From CAWBYL01 sp963793025 (GTDB lineage: Bacteria > Actinomycetota > Acidimicrobiia > Acidimicrobiales > Acidimicrobilacustridaceae), in the NCBI GenBank assembly GCA_963793025.1, contig CAWBYL010000002.1, positions 124,001 through 188,000 of the forward strand: DNA of 64,000 nucleotides, in the 5' to 3' direction. Positions 46,838 to 54,784 of this stretch are shown piece after piece (the first letter of the stretch is position 1; each line of letters starts with the position of its first letter). The position numbers were made by a program, and so were the translations under genes. The notes under the pieces were generated by a model. That model searched no databases. It was not told the DNA's origin and worked only from the letters and a program-made list of their open reading frames with translations.

Positions 46838-47071
46838 CGCTGTCCCCTGTCTGTCGAGTGCCCGCTCGTCCCCACCCGCCATCCTGGTCGGCCGCCGCCG
46901 GCCGTGCCCGCCCGTCCGCCGTGCCCGCGCCGACTCGCCTGGCGGCTCCGGCCTTGGCAGGCTCTGGGGGACCCGGTGCCGCCGGGTGCGATCATGTGAC
47001 CGTCACCCGGGAGGGCCCGTGACCGGTGTTCCGACGTTGGACAGGGATCGGTGGCCGGGCCGGGGTGCCCG

Positions 47072-48099
47072 GTGAGCGCCGGCCCCGGCGTGCAGTTCGG
47101 TACGGGCACCACGGTGAAGGACCTCCACTGGTACGAGGAGTGGCTGGGCGTCGCCGAGCCGGCGGGCTTCGACCTGTTGACGGTGGGTGACTCGCAGTCG
47201 CTGTGGGCCGACCCGTTCGTGTGCATGGCGGTGGCCGCCCGCGAGACGACGCTCCCACGGATCGCCCTGACGGTGTCGAACCCGCGGACCCGCCACCCGG
47301 CGGTGGTGGCCAGCAGCCTCGTGGCCCTGCAGCAGCTTTCCGAGGGGCGGATCTGCTTCGGGTTCAGCAGCGGTGACAGCGCGCTGCGCAACATCGGCCT
47401 GCGGCCGGCCCGGCTCTCGGAGATGGAGGCGTTCGGACGCGCCGTGACAGCGCGCTCTGCGCCGGGGATCAGGTCGACTACGACGGCCACGACCTCCAGC
47501 TCCGGTGGGGGCACTGGCCCACCCCGGTGTGGATGGCGGCCGAAGGGCCGCGCACCCAGCACCTGGCCGGTCAGATCGCCGACGGTGTGATCCTGTCCAA
47601 CGCTCTCGACGCCGACGTGCTGGCGCTGGCCCGAGCCAACATCGCCACGGGCGCCGAGTCGGTCGGACGCGATCCGGCGGCCGTGGAGATCTGGTGCATG
47701 GCGGCCATGTGCCCGGCGGCGACGGAGGCCGAGGGCATCGAGAGGCTCCGCTTCCTCCTGGCCGGGACGGCGAACCACGTCTACCGGTTCCACACCGACG
47801 GCAAGGGCCTGCCCGAGGAGTTCCGAGGTCGGATCGAGGAGCTGCAGCGTCGGTACGACTCGACCGCCCACGCCACGCCGGAACGAGCCGGGGCCAACGC
47901 CCGCCTGGTGGAAGAGCTCGGGCTGGTCGAGTTCCTGGCCGGCCGCTCGGTCATCGCCGGGCCGGTCGAACGACGCATCGAGCGGATCCACGAGGTCGTC
48001 GAGGCGGGAGCGACCAACCTGATCATCAGCCAGTTCGTCGACGATCAGCTGGCGTTCATGCGGGAGTTCGCCGACACCATCCGCCCTGCCTTCTCCTGA
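47072..48099 (+). pseudogene. LLM-class flavin-dependent oxidoreductase interrupted by one frameshift
   Basis: N-terminal part VQFGTGTTVKDLHWYEEW, LLTVGDSQSLWADPF and GRICFGFSSGDSALRNIG is typical of luciferase-like (probably F420-dependent) oxidoreductases. The frame breaks near 47445 and continues in another frame as ALCAGDQVDYDGHDLQLRW, PVWMAAEGPRTQHLAG and TNLIISQF. One additional base restores 342 residues. GTG 47072 is the likely start. It lies divergent from the NTF2 gene and convergent with the crotonase gene. Confidence 0.7.
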
Positions 48100-48184
48100 C
48101 CGGTCGGGGCGTACCGGCGCGCTCCGGCGGCACGAGGCCCCGAGGGGGGAACGAGACGACGGCATCACGTTCCTCGGCTCGGTC

Positions 48185-48984
48185 TCAACGGTCTGACCCG
48201 GTCGTGCGCTCCCGGTAGGACGCCATGAACTCCTGCACGTCGGGCGCGTACTGGAGGAGGTTCTGGTTGCGGATCTCGAGGGCCAGGGCGCTGGTGAGGC
48301 TGGGCGCCTCGGTGTTGTGCCACAGCACCTCCTTGGTGGTCCGGAGGCCGGTAGCGGTGTATCCCGCCATCTGGCGGGCGTACCCGAGTGCGAGCTCGTC
48401 GAGCTCGTCGTCGGGGACCACCTTGGACACGATTCCCATCTGCAGGGCCTCGGCGGCGTCGATGTCGCGTCCGGTGAGGATGAGGTCGAAGGCGCGCGCG
48501 CGTTGCCGATCAGGCGAGGGAGCAGATAGGTGATGCCGATGTCGGTGCCCGACAGGCCGGTGCGGATGAACGCCGAGCAGAGCCGGGCCGACTCGCCGGC
48601 CACCCGGATGTCCGCCGCGCAGGCCAGGGCCAGACCCCCGCCGAACGCCGGGCCCTTGACCGCGGCCACGATCACCTGGGGGAGGTCGCGCATGTGGACG
48701 GTCAGGTTCGACATGAAGGTCTGGGCGTCGATGCCGCTGTGCATGTGGGGGTGCCCACCCGGCTCGGGGGGCGTGCCGAAGTCCTTGAGATCGAGCCCGG
48801 CGCAGAACCCTCGCCCCGCTCCGGTGAGGACCATGACCTTGCAGTCGCGGTCGGCGGCGACCTGGTCGAGAGCGTCGTGCAGATCGGCGACCAGCTCGAA
48901 GCTGATGGCGTTGAGCCGGTCCGGACGGTTCAGCCGGATCATGGTGATGTGCGGCTCGAGCGGCAGCACCTCGATGGCGGTCAT
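48185..48984 (-). pseudogene. Enoyl-CoA hydratase with a frameshift in a GC dinucleotide run
   Basis: MTAIEVLPLEPHITMIRLNR begins a crotonase whose oxyanion-hole segments GAGRGFCAGLDLKDFG and AVKGPAFGGGLALACAADI are intact. The frame is lost in a run of alternating C and G at about 48491-48502, after GNARA. It resumes as FDLILTGRDIDAAEALQMG. Removing one CG unit gives 265 residues. The ATG at 48984 overlaps the stop of the fusion gene. Real slippage mutation or sequence error. Confidence 0.72.
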
Positions 48985-50114
48985 GGGGAGGCCTTTCCGG
49001 TGTAGCCGTTCCAGGCCATGACCTCGGCGGCCGGCCTGCGGGGTGTGATGTTGAAGTCGGTGCCGGTCGTGTAGGCGATGGGGAAGAGCCCGGCCTGCAT
49101 CCACTTCTCGAACGGGATGCCGAGGGCGTCGGCCACCTCCTGTTCACGGACGAGGGTGAGCGTGGTCCACGCTGATCCCAGCCCGCGCGAGCGCAGGGCC
49201 AACATGAACGACCACAGGGCCGGGATGACCGATCCCCAGCGGTTGGCCTGCCAGAAGGTGCCGGTGCGCTCGGTGTGGGCGCCCTCGCCCTGTCCGTCGG
49301 TGCGTCCCGCCACCAGGGGGATGCACAGCACCGGAACCTCGTGGAGGTGATCGGCCAGGTGCATGACGCTCTCGGTCATCCGCTTGGACGCGGCGTCGCT
49401 GCGGTCGATGTTGTCCTCGGGGGCATCGGTGCGGGGCCGGTTGACGAAGTCGCTCATGGCCCGGCGGTAGATGTCGGCCAGGGCCGCCTTGCGCTCGGGA
49501 TCGTCCACGAACAGGAACCGGTAGGGCTGCTGGTTGGAGCCGTTGGGCGCGTGCACGGCGAGGTCCAGGCACTGCTCGATGACCTCGCGCTCCACCGGGC
49601 GGTGGAGATCGAGGCGCTTGCGCACCGACGGCGTCGTCTGCAGCAGCAGGTCCGGGTCGTGGACCACGAGGGGCCCCTGGAAGAGGGTCTCGTAGGCGTT
49701 GAGCGTTCCCCAGTGCTCCCAGATCCGGTCGATGAGGCCGTCGTTCGCGAAGCGGAAGAGGAATCCGTAGACGTTCTCGTAGGGCCTCCCCCGCATGGTG
49801 GTGGCCCGGTAGGTGTGCTGACGGAAGACGTGGTCGCCGTCGACGATGGTGCGGACGTCGGCGAAGCTCAGCGTGGTCAGGTCGTAGCGGTCGACCCGCC
49901 GGCCGTTGGGTTGGGGAGGGGCGGGCGCGCGACCGAGCACCTTGGCCCCGACCTCGTCCTTGCCCCGGAAGACCGTCTGGCCCTCGGCACCCGGGAACTT
50001 CCCGAGACCGTTCCACCACTCGACGTCGTCGCTCATCAGCGACAGCCGGTCGAGCTCCCTCGGTCCCTCGAAGAACTGCTCCACGACGGCCAGTTGCTCG
50101 TCCCGAGAACTCAT
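48981..50114 (-). CDS. NTF2-like / nitroreductase fusion protein
   Basis: 377 residues. Residues 1 to about 145 form an NTF2/SnoaL-like domain (MSSRDEQLAVVEQFFEGPRE, YENVYGFLFRFANDG, IWEHWGTLNAY). From about 158 a complete FMN nitroreductase domain follows (SVRKRLDLHRPV, AVHAPNGSNQQPYRFLFV, RSRGLGSAWTTLTLV). ATG 50114 is the only start that begins cleanly at the NTF2 domain. The gene is coupled to the crotonase gene by overlap. The NTF2 domain may bind the substrate or position a cofactor; this is inference. Confidence 0.82.
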   Translation of the reverse strand: MSSRDEQLAVVEQFFEGPRELDRLSLMSDDVEWWNGLGKFPGAEGQTVFRGKDEVGAKVLGRAPAPPQPNGRRVDRYDLTTLSFADVRTIVDGDHVFRQHTYRATTMRGRPYENVYGFLFRFANDGLIDRIWEHWGTLNAYETLFQGPLVVHDPDLLLQTTPSVRKRLDLHRPVEREVIEQCLDLAVHAPNGSNQQPYRFLFVDDPERKAALADIYRRAMSDFVNRPRTDAPEDNIDRSDAASKRMTESVMHLADHLHEVPVLCIPLVAGRTDGQGEGAHTERTGTFWQANRWGSVIPALWSFMLALRSRGLGSAWTTLTLVREQEVADALGIPFEKWMQAGLFPIAYTTGTDFNITPRRPAAEVMAWNGYTGKASP

Positions 50115-50168
50115 CTCGTCCCCCTCATCCGATCGATCCGCTCTTCGGCCTGCCGCCCCCGCCCCCCA

Positions 50169-50290
50169 CCACCGAGCACCTTCTGATGCGCTGGGCGCGT
50201 GCTGGAGCACGCGGTTTGCGCATCGTTTCGCCACCGAGCGCCTTCCGATGCGCTGGGCGCGTGCTGGAGCACGCGATTTGCGCATCGTTT
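50169..50290. repeat. Tandem pair of 60-nt structured repeats
   Basis: Two copies (50169-50228 and 50231-50290) are offset by 62 nt and differ at only three positions. Each can fold as GATGCGC/GCGCATC (7-bp outer stem), a 4/4 internal loop and CGCGTGCT/AGCACGCG (8-bp inner stem). The differences fall outside the stems. They occupy most of the gap between the SDR and the fusion gene. Confidence 0.85.
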
Positions 50291-50309
50291 GCCGGGTTGG
50301 GTGGGGGGA

Positions 50310-51011
50310 TCACGTGATGGCGCCGCCGTTGACGGAGATGACCTGGCCGGTGATCCACTCGCCGCCGTCGGAGGCCAGGAAGGCGCAGGTGGCCCCGATG
50401 TCGCGGCCCGTTCCGTGGCGGGGGATCGGGTTGCGCGATCCGTCGCCCGGGTTGCCCTCCATGGCGCCCAGTGCCAGCGCGTTGCAGGTCACGCCGAGGG
50501 GGCCCACCTCGTGGGCCACGTGCTTCATCAGTCCGATGGCCCCGGCCTTGGCCGCGCCGTACAACGACACCCGGATGGGAAGGCCCACGCGTCCGGCCTC
50601 GGAGGCCACGGTGATGATGCGGCCCCAGCCCCGCTCGCACATGCCGGGCAGGGCGGTGTGGGTGCAGTTCATGACGCCGTAGAGGTTGAGGTCGACGAAT
50701 CGGGCCCACAGCTCGGGGTCCGAGTCCTTGAAGTCGACCTGGGGGAACCCGTTGGCCGGGATGCCGGCGTTGTTGACCAGGATGTCGACGGGCCCGGCCT
50801 CGGCGAAGCCCGCCCTCACGGCGTCGAGGTCGGTGACGTCGAAGGCGACGGCCCGGGCCCCGATCTCGGCGGCCACCGCCTCGGCCCGGTCGGCGAACAG
50901 GTCGTTCACGACCACGGTGGCGCCCTGCTCGGCCAACACCTTGACGATGCCGGCGCCCACGCCCTGGCCGGCCCCGGTGACGAGGGCGGTGCGACCCTCG
51001 AGCGGGCTCAC
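50310..51011 (-). CDS. Short-chain dehydrogenase/reductase
   Basis: 233-residue SDR. TGAGQGVGAG (about residues 10-19), NNAGIP and SLYGAAKAGAIGLM (catalytic Tyr/Lys) are all conserved. GTG 51011 overlaps the stop of the upstream SDR (GTGA). The length is slightly short for the family but both ends look complete. Third gene of the DegT-SDR-SDR unit. Confidence 0.85.
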   Translation of the reverse strand: MSPLEGRTALVTGAGQGVGAGIVKVLAEQGATVVVNDLFADRAEAVAAEIGARAVAFDVTDLDAVRAGFAEAGPVDILVNNAGIPANGFPQVDFKDSDPELWARFVDLNLYGVMNCTHTALPGMCERGWGRIITVASEAGRVGLPIRVSLYGAAKAGAIGLMKHVAHEVGPLGVTCNALALGAMEGNPGDGSRNPIPRHGTGRDIGATCAFLASDGGEWITGQVISVNGGAIT

Positions 51012-51826
51012 TGCGGCGTCCCGTCGAGGTCGTGCACGGTGAGGCCCCACTCGTCGATGTTGTCGAGGCTCACCGTGATGCGCCCGGTGACGTCGGCGGC
51101 GCAGTCGCACAGGACGACGGTGCCCTCGACCATGGCCTCCATGGACTCGATCTGGTCGGGTCGGAGTCGGTCACCGACCAACTCGGCGGCGCCCTCGCTC
51201 AACACCGCGGCGCGGGGCTCGACGGTGTTGACCCGGACGCCGGTGCCGTACAGCTCGGCGGCCAGGCCGTTGGAGATGCGGTTGAGGGCCGCCTTCGACG
51301 CCCCGTAGGCCGAGATGTTCAGCGCCGACGGGTTGACCTCGACCGATGGTCCGGGCCACAGGTTGGCGCTGCCGCTCGACAGGTTCACGATCCAGCCCTC
51401 GCCGGCCTCGACCATGGCCGGTGCGGCGGCCAGGGCGAGGTCGAGCGGGGCGTTGACGTTCACCTCGAACATGATGTTGCGGCGCTTCACCGAGAACCCG
51501 GTGAGCGGCTTCTGGATGGACGCCGCCGCGTTGTTCACCAGGATCTCCACCGGACCGCCGAGGGCGTCGACGGCCTCGGGGATCACCCGGAGGCGATCTT
51601 CGGGATCGGTGAGGTCGGCCACGACGATGGCCACCTTGGTGCCGTACCGGGCCAGCCGCTCCGCGGTCTCGTTGAGGCTCCCCGCGAGGTGCTCGTGGTG
51701 TTCGAGGGTGCGAGCGGTGAGCACCACGTCGGCCCCTTCGGCGGCGAGCCGCTCGGCGATGCCGGCGCCGATCCCGCGACTGGATCCGGTCACGACGGCG
51801 CGGCGACCTCGGAAGCGGTTGCCCAT
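51008..51826 (-). CDS. Short-chain dehydrogenase/reductase
   Basis: 272-residue SDR with TGSSRGIGAGIA (about residues 13-24), NNAAASI and ISAYGASKAALNRI catalytic segments. The start ATG shares one base with the stop of the DegT-fold gene (TGATG) and the stop overlaps the next SDR. Two consecutive SDRs following a sugar-type PLP enzyme could perform successive reductions or epimerisations on one intermediate, but this is inference. Confidence 0.85.
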   Translation of the reverse strand: MGNRFRGRRAVVTGSSRGIGAGIAERLAAEGADVVLTARTLEHHEHLAGSLNETAERLARYGTKVAIVVADLTDPEDRLRVIPEAVDALGGPVEILVNNAAASIQKPLTGFSVKRRNIMFEVNVNAPLDLALAAAPAMVEAGEGWIVNLSSGSANLWPGPSVEVNPSALNISAYGASKAALNRISNGLAAELYGTGVRVNTVEPRAAVLSEGAAELVGDRLRPDQIESMEAMVEGTVVLCDCAADVTGRITVSLDNIDEWGLTVHDLDGTPQ

Positions 51827-53064
51827 CAGACGAGCCCTTTCTCGTTCAGGAAGGCCTCGGCGCACTCGCCGATGTAGGCGCAGTCGTCGTCGGTCAGGGA
51901 GTGGTTGTTGGGGAGGATGAGGCCCCACTCCATGACCCGGTCGGCGTTGGGGAGGCCGCCCTCGGGCACCCGGAACTCCTGGCCCCGCAACATCGGCTGG
52001 CGGGTGACGTTGCCGGTCCAGACCATGCGGGTGTCGATGCCGTGGCTCTCCATCCACCCCTGCAGCTCGGCCCGCACGATCCCGGAGTCGGCGTTGATGA
52101 GGATGGGGAACATGTGCCAGCCCGTCTCGACGCCGTCGGTGAGGCGGGGCAGGGTGAAAAGCTCCGGCCACTGGGCGAAGTGGGAGCTGGTCAGAGCGAA
52201 GCTGCGTTGCCGGCGGGCGATGTTGTCGGGCAGCTTGTCGAGCTGGACCAGTCCGAAGGCGGCCGACAGCTCGGACGGCTCGAAGTTCCAACCGTTCTCG
52301 TCGAAGATGAACAGGTTGTCGTACTCGAGACCGTCGTCGATGGCGCTGAAGAACCGGTCGCGGCCCTTGCCCTTCTCCGAGCCGAAGATCTGCAGCTCCG
52401 ACCGACGGCCCCAGCGCCGGAAGAGCAGGGCCTGGTCGGCCATGGCCTCGTCGTCGAAGCACACCATTCCGCCGGTGCCGGCGGCAGTGATGATGTGGGA
52501 GAGGGCGAAGCTGGTCAGGGAGATGTCGGCCCGCGCGCCGGTCGGCGTGCCCCGCAGGGTCAGTCCGAGGGCGTCACAGGAGTCCTCGACGACCTTGAGC
52601 CCGTGGCCGTCGGCGATGGTGCGGATGGCGTCCCAGTCGGGGGCGTTGCCGATGAGGTTGGGAGTGAGGATGGCCTTCGTCCTCGAGGTGATCATGGCCT
52701 CGATGGCGTCGACGTCGATCTGGAAGGTGTCCGGGGTGACGTCGACGAACGCGGGGACGATGCCCTTGCGGATCATGGGGGCGATGTCGGTGGAGAAGGT
52801 GACCGCGGCGGTCACGACCTCGTCCCCGGCGTCCAGGCCGAGGGCCTCGATGGCGAGGTAGAGCGCCGAGCTACCGGAGTTGCACATCACCCCCCGCCGC
52901 TTGGCGAACAGCTCGGCGACGCGGCGCTCCATGGCCTTGACGTTCTTGCCGATGCGCAGCGCGGTGGGACCACCGCGGAGCACTTCGACGACGGCTTCGA
53001 TCTCGCGTTCGTCGTGGACCGAGCCGGCGTACTCGATACGCCGGGAGGGTTGGGTGGACGTCAT
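51826..53064 (-). CDS. DegT/DnrJ-fold PLP enzyme with His at the catalytic Lys position (3-dehydratase-like)
   Basis: 412-residue fold-type I PLP protein of the DegT/EryC1 superfamily. The cofactor-binding stretch VVEDSCDALG (D161) and FVDVTPDTFQID resemble RfbH/E1 and ColD dehydratases. The internal-aldimine lysine expected in the SF..S-K-..T motif is replaced: SFALSHIITAAG has H190. In ColD and E1 the same Lys-to-His change converts the aminotransferase to a 3-deoxygenating dehydratase. The E1-type iron-sulfur cysteines are absent, so it is closer to ColD. It heads a three-gene unit with two SDRs. Substrate unknown; a nucleotide sugar is one option. Confidence 0.75.
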   Translation of the reverse strand: MTSTQPSRRIEYAGSVHDEREIEAVVEVLRGGPTALRIGKNVKAMERRVAELFAKRRGVMCNSGSSALYLAIEALGLDAGDEVVTAAVTFSTDIAPMIRKGIVPAFVDVTPDTFQIDVDAIEAMITSRTKAILTPNLIGNAPDWDAIRTIADGHGLKVVEDSCDALGLTLRGTPTGARADISLTSFALSHIITAAGTGGMVCFDDEAMADQALLFRRWGRRSELQIFGSEKGKGRDRFFSAIDDGLEYDNLFIFDENGWNFEPSELSAAFGLVQLDKLPDNIARRQRSFALTSSHFAQWPELFTLPRLTDGVETGWHMFPILINADSGIVRAELQGWMESHGIDTRMVWTGNVTRQPMLRGQEFRVPEGGLPNADRVMEWGLILPNNHSLTDDDCAYIGECAEAFLNEKGLV

Positions 53065-53230
53065 CAGGCGCTCCTCGTGTTCTGGGTGGCGACGGCGACG
53101 CTCCCCGCACCCGCACTCGCGGGCTGCACCGTCCTTTCCCCGAGGTCACCCTACGACGAGATAGAGGACTATGTCCAGTAGTTTGGCGACGGGGCCGCGG
53201 CCGGGTGGCCGTCGGCCCTCCGCGCCCGCC

Positions 53231-53250
53231 CTGTCAGACTGGCCGCCGTG
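53231..53250 (+). promoter_or_regulatory. Shared CTGTCAGACT element before the secreted nuclease
   Basis: CTGTCAGACT (53231-53240) lies 7 nt before GTG 53248. The identical ten bases occur at 54024-54033, 6 nt before GTG 54040. CAGACT is at the usual distance for a leaderless -10 element, although it departs from TANNNT. Confidence 0.4.
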
Positions 53251-53925
53251 GCACGAGCGTCGGCAGGGAGACGGCTCGCCCTCGTCCTGGTGCTGGTGGT
53301 GGTCCTCTTCGCCGGTTGTCAGGGTTCGGGGTCGGGCCGGTCGGGACCCGAGCTGTCGCTCTCGACCCGGGAGCGCCTGGCCGTGCTGACCGTCGACGAT
53401 CGCCCCCGACCCGACGGCCGCTACCGACGCGACGACTGGCCCCACTGGGAGGACGTCGACGGCGACGGGTGCGACGCGCGCCAGCAGGCTCTGGTCTCCT
53501 GGTCGGTCACGCCGGCGTCGCTGGCGAGCGGGCGGCGGTGCCGGGTCGTCTCGGGCCGATGGGTGTCCCCCTACGACGGACTCGAGTCGGTCGAGCCCCT
53601 CGACGTCGACGTCGACCACCTCGTGCCGCTGGCCGAGGCCTTCCGGTCGGGCGGCTGGCGGTGGGACGTCGACCGACGGATGGCCTTCGCCAACGACCAG
53701 CCCGAACTGGTGGTCTCGTCGCGCCGCTCCAACGCCGAGAAGGGCTCGTCCACCCCCGACGAGTGGCGCCCACCCCGGACCGACTCGTGGTGCGCCTACG
53801 CCGACGGCTGGGTGGGGGTGAAGGCCGACTGGGGCCTCACCGTCACGACCCGCGAGCGCGACGCCCTGGGCCAGATGCTCGACACCTGCGGTCCCGAAGG
53901 ACCGGTCTGGCCGCTGCAGTCCTGA
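53248..53925 (+). CDS. Secreted HNH endonuclease lipoprotein (DUF1524/GmrSD C-terminal type)
   Basis: 225 residues. The signal peptide (LALVLVLVVVLFAGC) ends in a clear lipobox with Cys24, so it is probably anchored outside the membrane. The nuclease core has D123-H124 in DVDHLVPLAE, then FANDQPELVVSSRRSNAEKG with the Asn of the HNH-like motif. Cys pairs (C75, C98 and two near the C-terminus) could form disulfides. It would degrade extracellular DNA. GTG 53248 is the first start before the signal peptide. Confidence 0.85.
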   Translation: MARASAGRRLALVLVLVVVLFAGCQGSGSGRSGPELSLSTRERLAVLTVDDRPRPDGRYRRDDWPHWEDVDGDGCDARQQALVSWSVTPASLASGRRCRVVSGRWVSPYDGLESVEPLDVDVDHLVPLAEAFRSGGWRWDVDRRMAFANDQPELVVSSRRSNAEKGSSTPDEWRPPRTDSWCAYADGWVGVKADWGLTVTTRERDALGQMLDTCGPEGPVWPLQS

Positions 53926-53948
53926 GCCTCGGACTCCGACGCCATCGC

Positions 53949-53984
53949 GGTCGAGGTCGAGGTCGAGGTCGAGGTCGAGGTCGA
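53949..53984. repeat. Hexanucleotide repeat (GGTCGA)x6
   Basis: Six perfect head-to-tail GGTCGA units fill most of the 114-bp gap between the nuclease and transporter genes. The array is outside any gene I accept. Confidence 0.95.
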
Positions 53985-54023
53985 GGACCACGTCCGGCGG
54001 GTCCGGGGGACGGGATCGTTGCG

Positions 54024-54042
54024 CTGTCAGACTCGGTCCGTG
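54024..54042 (+). promoter_or_regulatory. Shared CTGTCAGACT element before the GAP-family gene
   Basis: Second copy of CTGTCAGACT (54024-54033), 6 nt before GTG 54040. Same arrangement as at 53231-53250. Confidence 0.4.
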
Positions 54043-54717
54043 CTGCTCCAGACGATCGGTGACCTCCTCGCTCCGGCCGCCGCGGTGGCGTTGAGCCCGA
54101 TCCCGATCGTCGCCGTGATCCTCGTGCTCGGGAGCCAACGCGCCCGGTCCAATGGGCCGGCCTTCGCGGTGGGCTGGGTGGTGGGCCTGTCGGTGGCGGC
54201 CACGGTGGTCGTCGTCCTGGCCCACGACGCCAGCAATCCCGACAGTGCGACGGCGACCGGTGTGAACTGGCTGGGCGTCGCCATCGGTGGGGCCTTCCTG
54301 GTCATGGCCGGTCGGCAGTGGCGCAAGCGGCCCCGCGACGACGAGCCCGCGGAGCTACCGGAATGGATGGCATCGGTCGGCGAGATCTCCTGGCCGAAGG
54401 CGATCGGGCTCGGGCTCGCTCTCTCGGCGGCCAACCCCAAGAACCTGGCCATCACCGTGGCCGCGTCAGCGTCGATCGCGCAGGCGGGGGAGAGCGTCGC
54501 GGACACAGCTGTCGCCATCGCGGTGTTCGTGGTCCTGGCCTCGGTCACCGTGGTCGGCGCGGTCGCCTTCGCGGTCGTGGCGCCTTCCGCCGCGGCTCGA
54601 CCGCTGGCCGCGATCCGTCAGTTCATGGCTGCGCACAACGCCGTGATCATGATGGTGATCCTCGTCATCCTCGGTCTCAAGATCCTCGGTGACGCCCTCG
54701 GCGGTCTCGCGACCTGA
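54040..54717 (+). CDS. GAP/Sap-family (LysE-like) membrane transporter
   Basis: 225-residue protein with about six helices: AAAVALSPIPIVAVILVLGS, FAVGWVVGLSVAATVVVVLA, GVAIGGAFLVMAGRQW, and three more at the C-terminal end. SPIPIVAVILVL is the pattern of the Sap (sulfolipid-1-addressing) / GAP family, related to LysE exporters. GTG 54040 is chosen because earlier frame starts add no helix. Substrate unknown; members of this family export small amphipathic or glycolipid molecules. Confidence 0.78.
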   Translation: MLLQTIGDLLAPAAAVALSPIPIVAVILVLGSQRARSNGPAFAVGWVVGLSVAATVVVVLAHDASNPDSATATGVNWLGVAIGGAFLVMAGRQWRKRPRDDEPAELPEWMASVGEISWPKAIGLGLALSAANPKNLAITVAASASIAQAGESVADTAVAIAVFVVLASVTVVGAVAFAVVAPSAAARPLAAIRQFMAAHNAVIMMVILVILGLKILGDALGGLAT

Positions 54718-54784
54718 GGCCGCAGGGCGGCACGCCCCCACCCGGTTCCCCGGGCGGATGGGGGATCCGGTCCGGCGGATCGAT

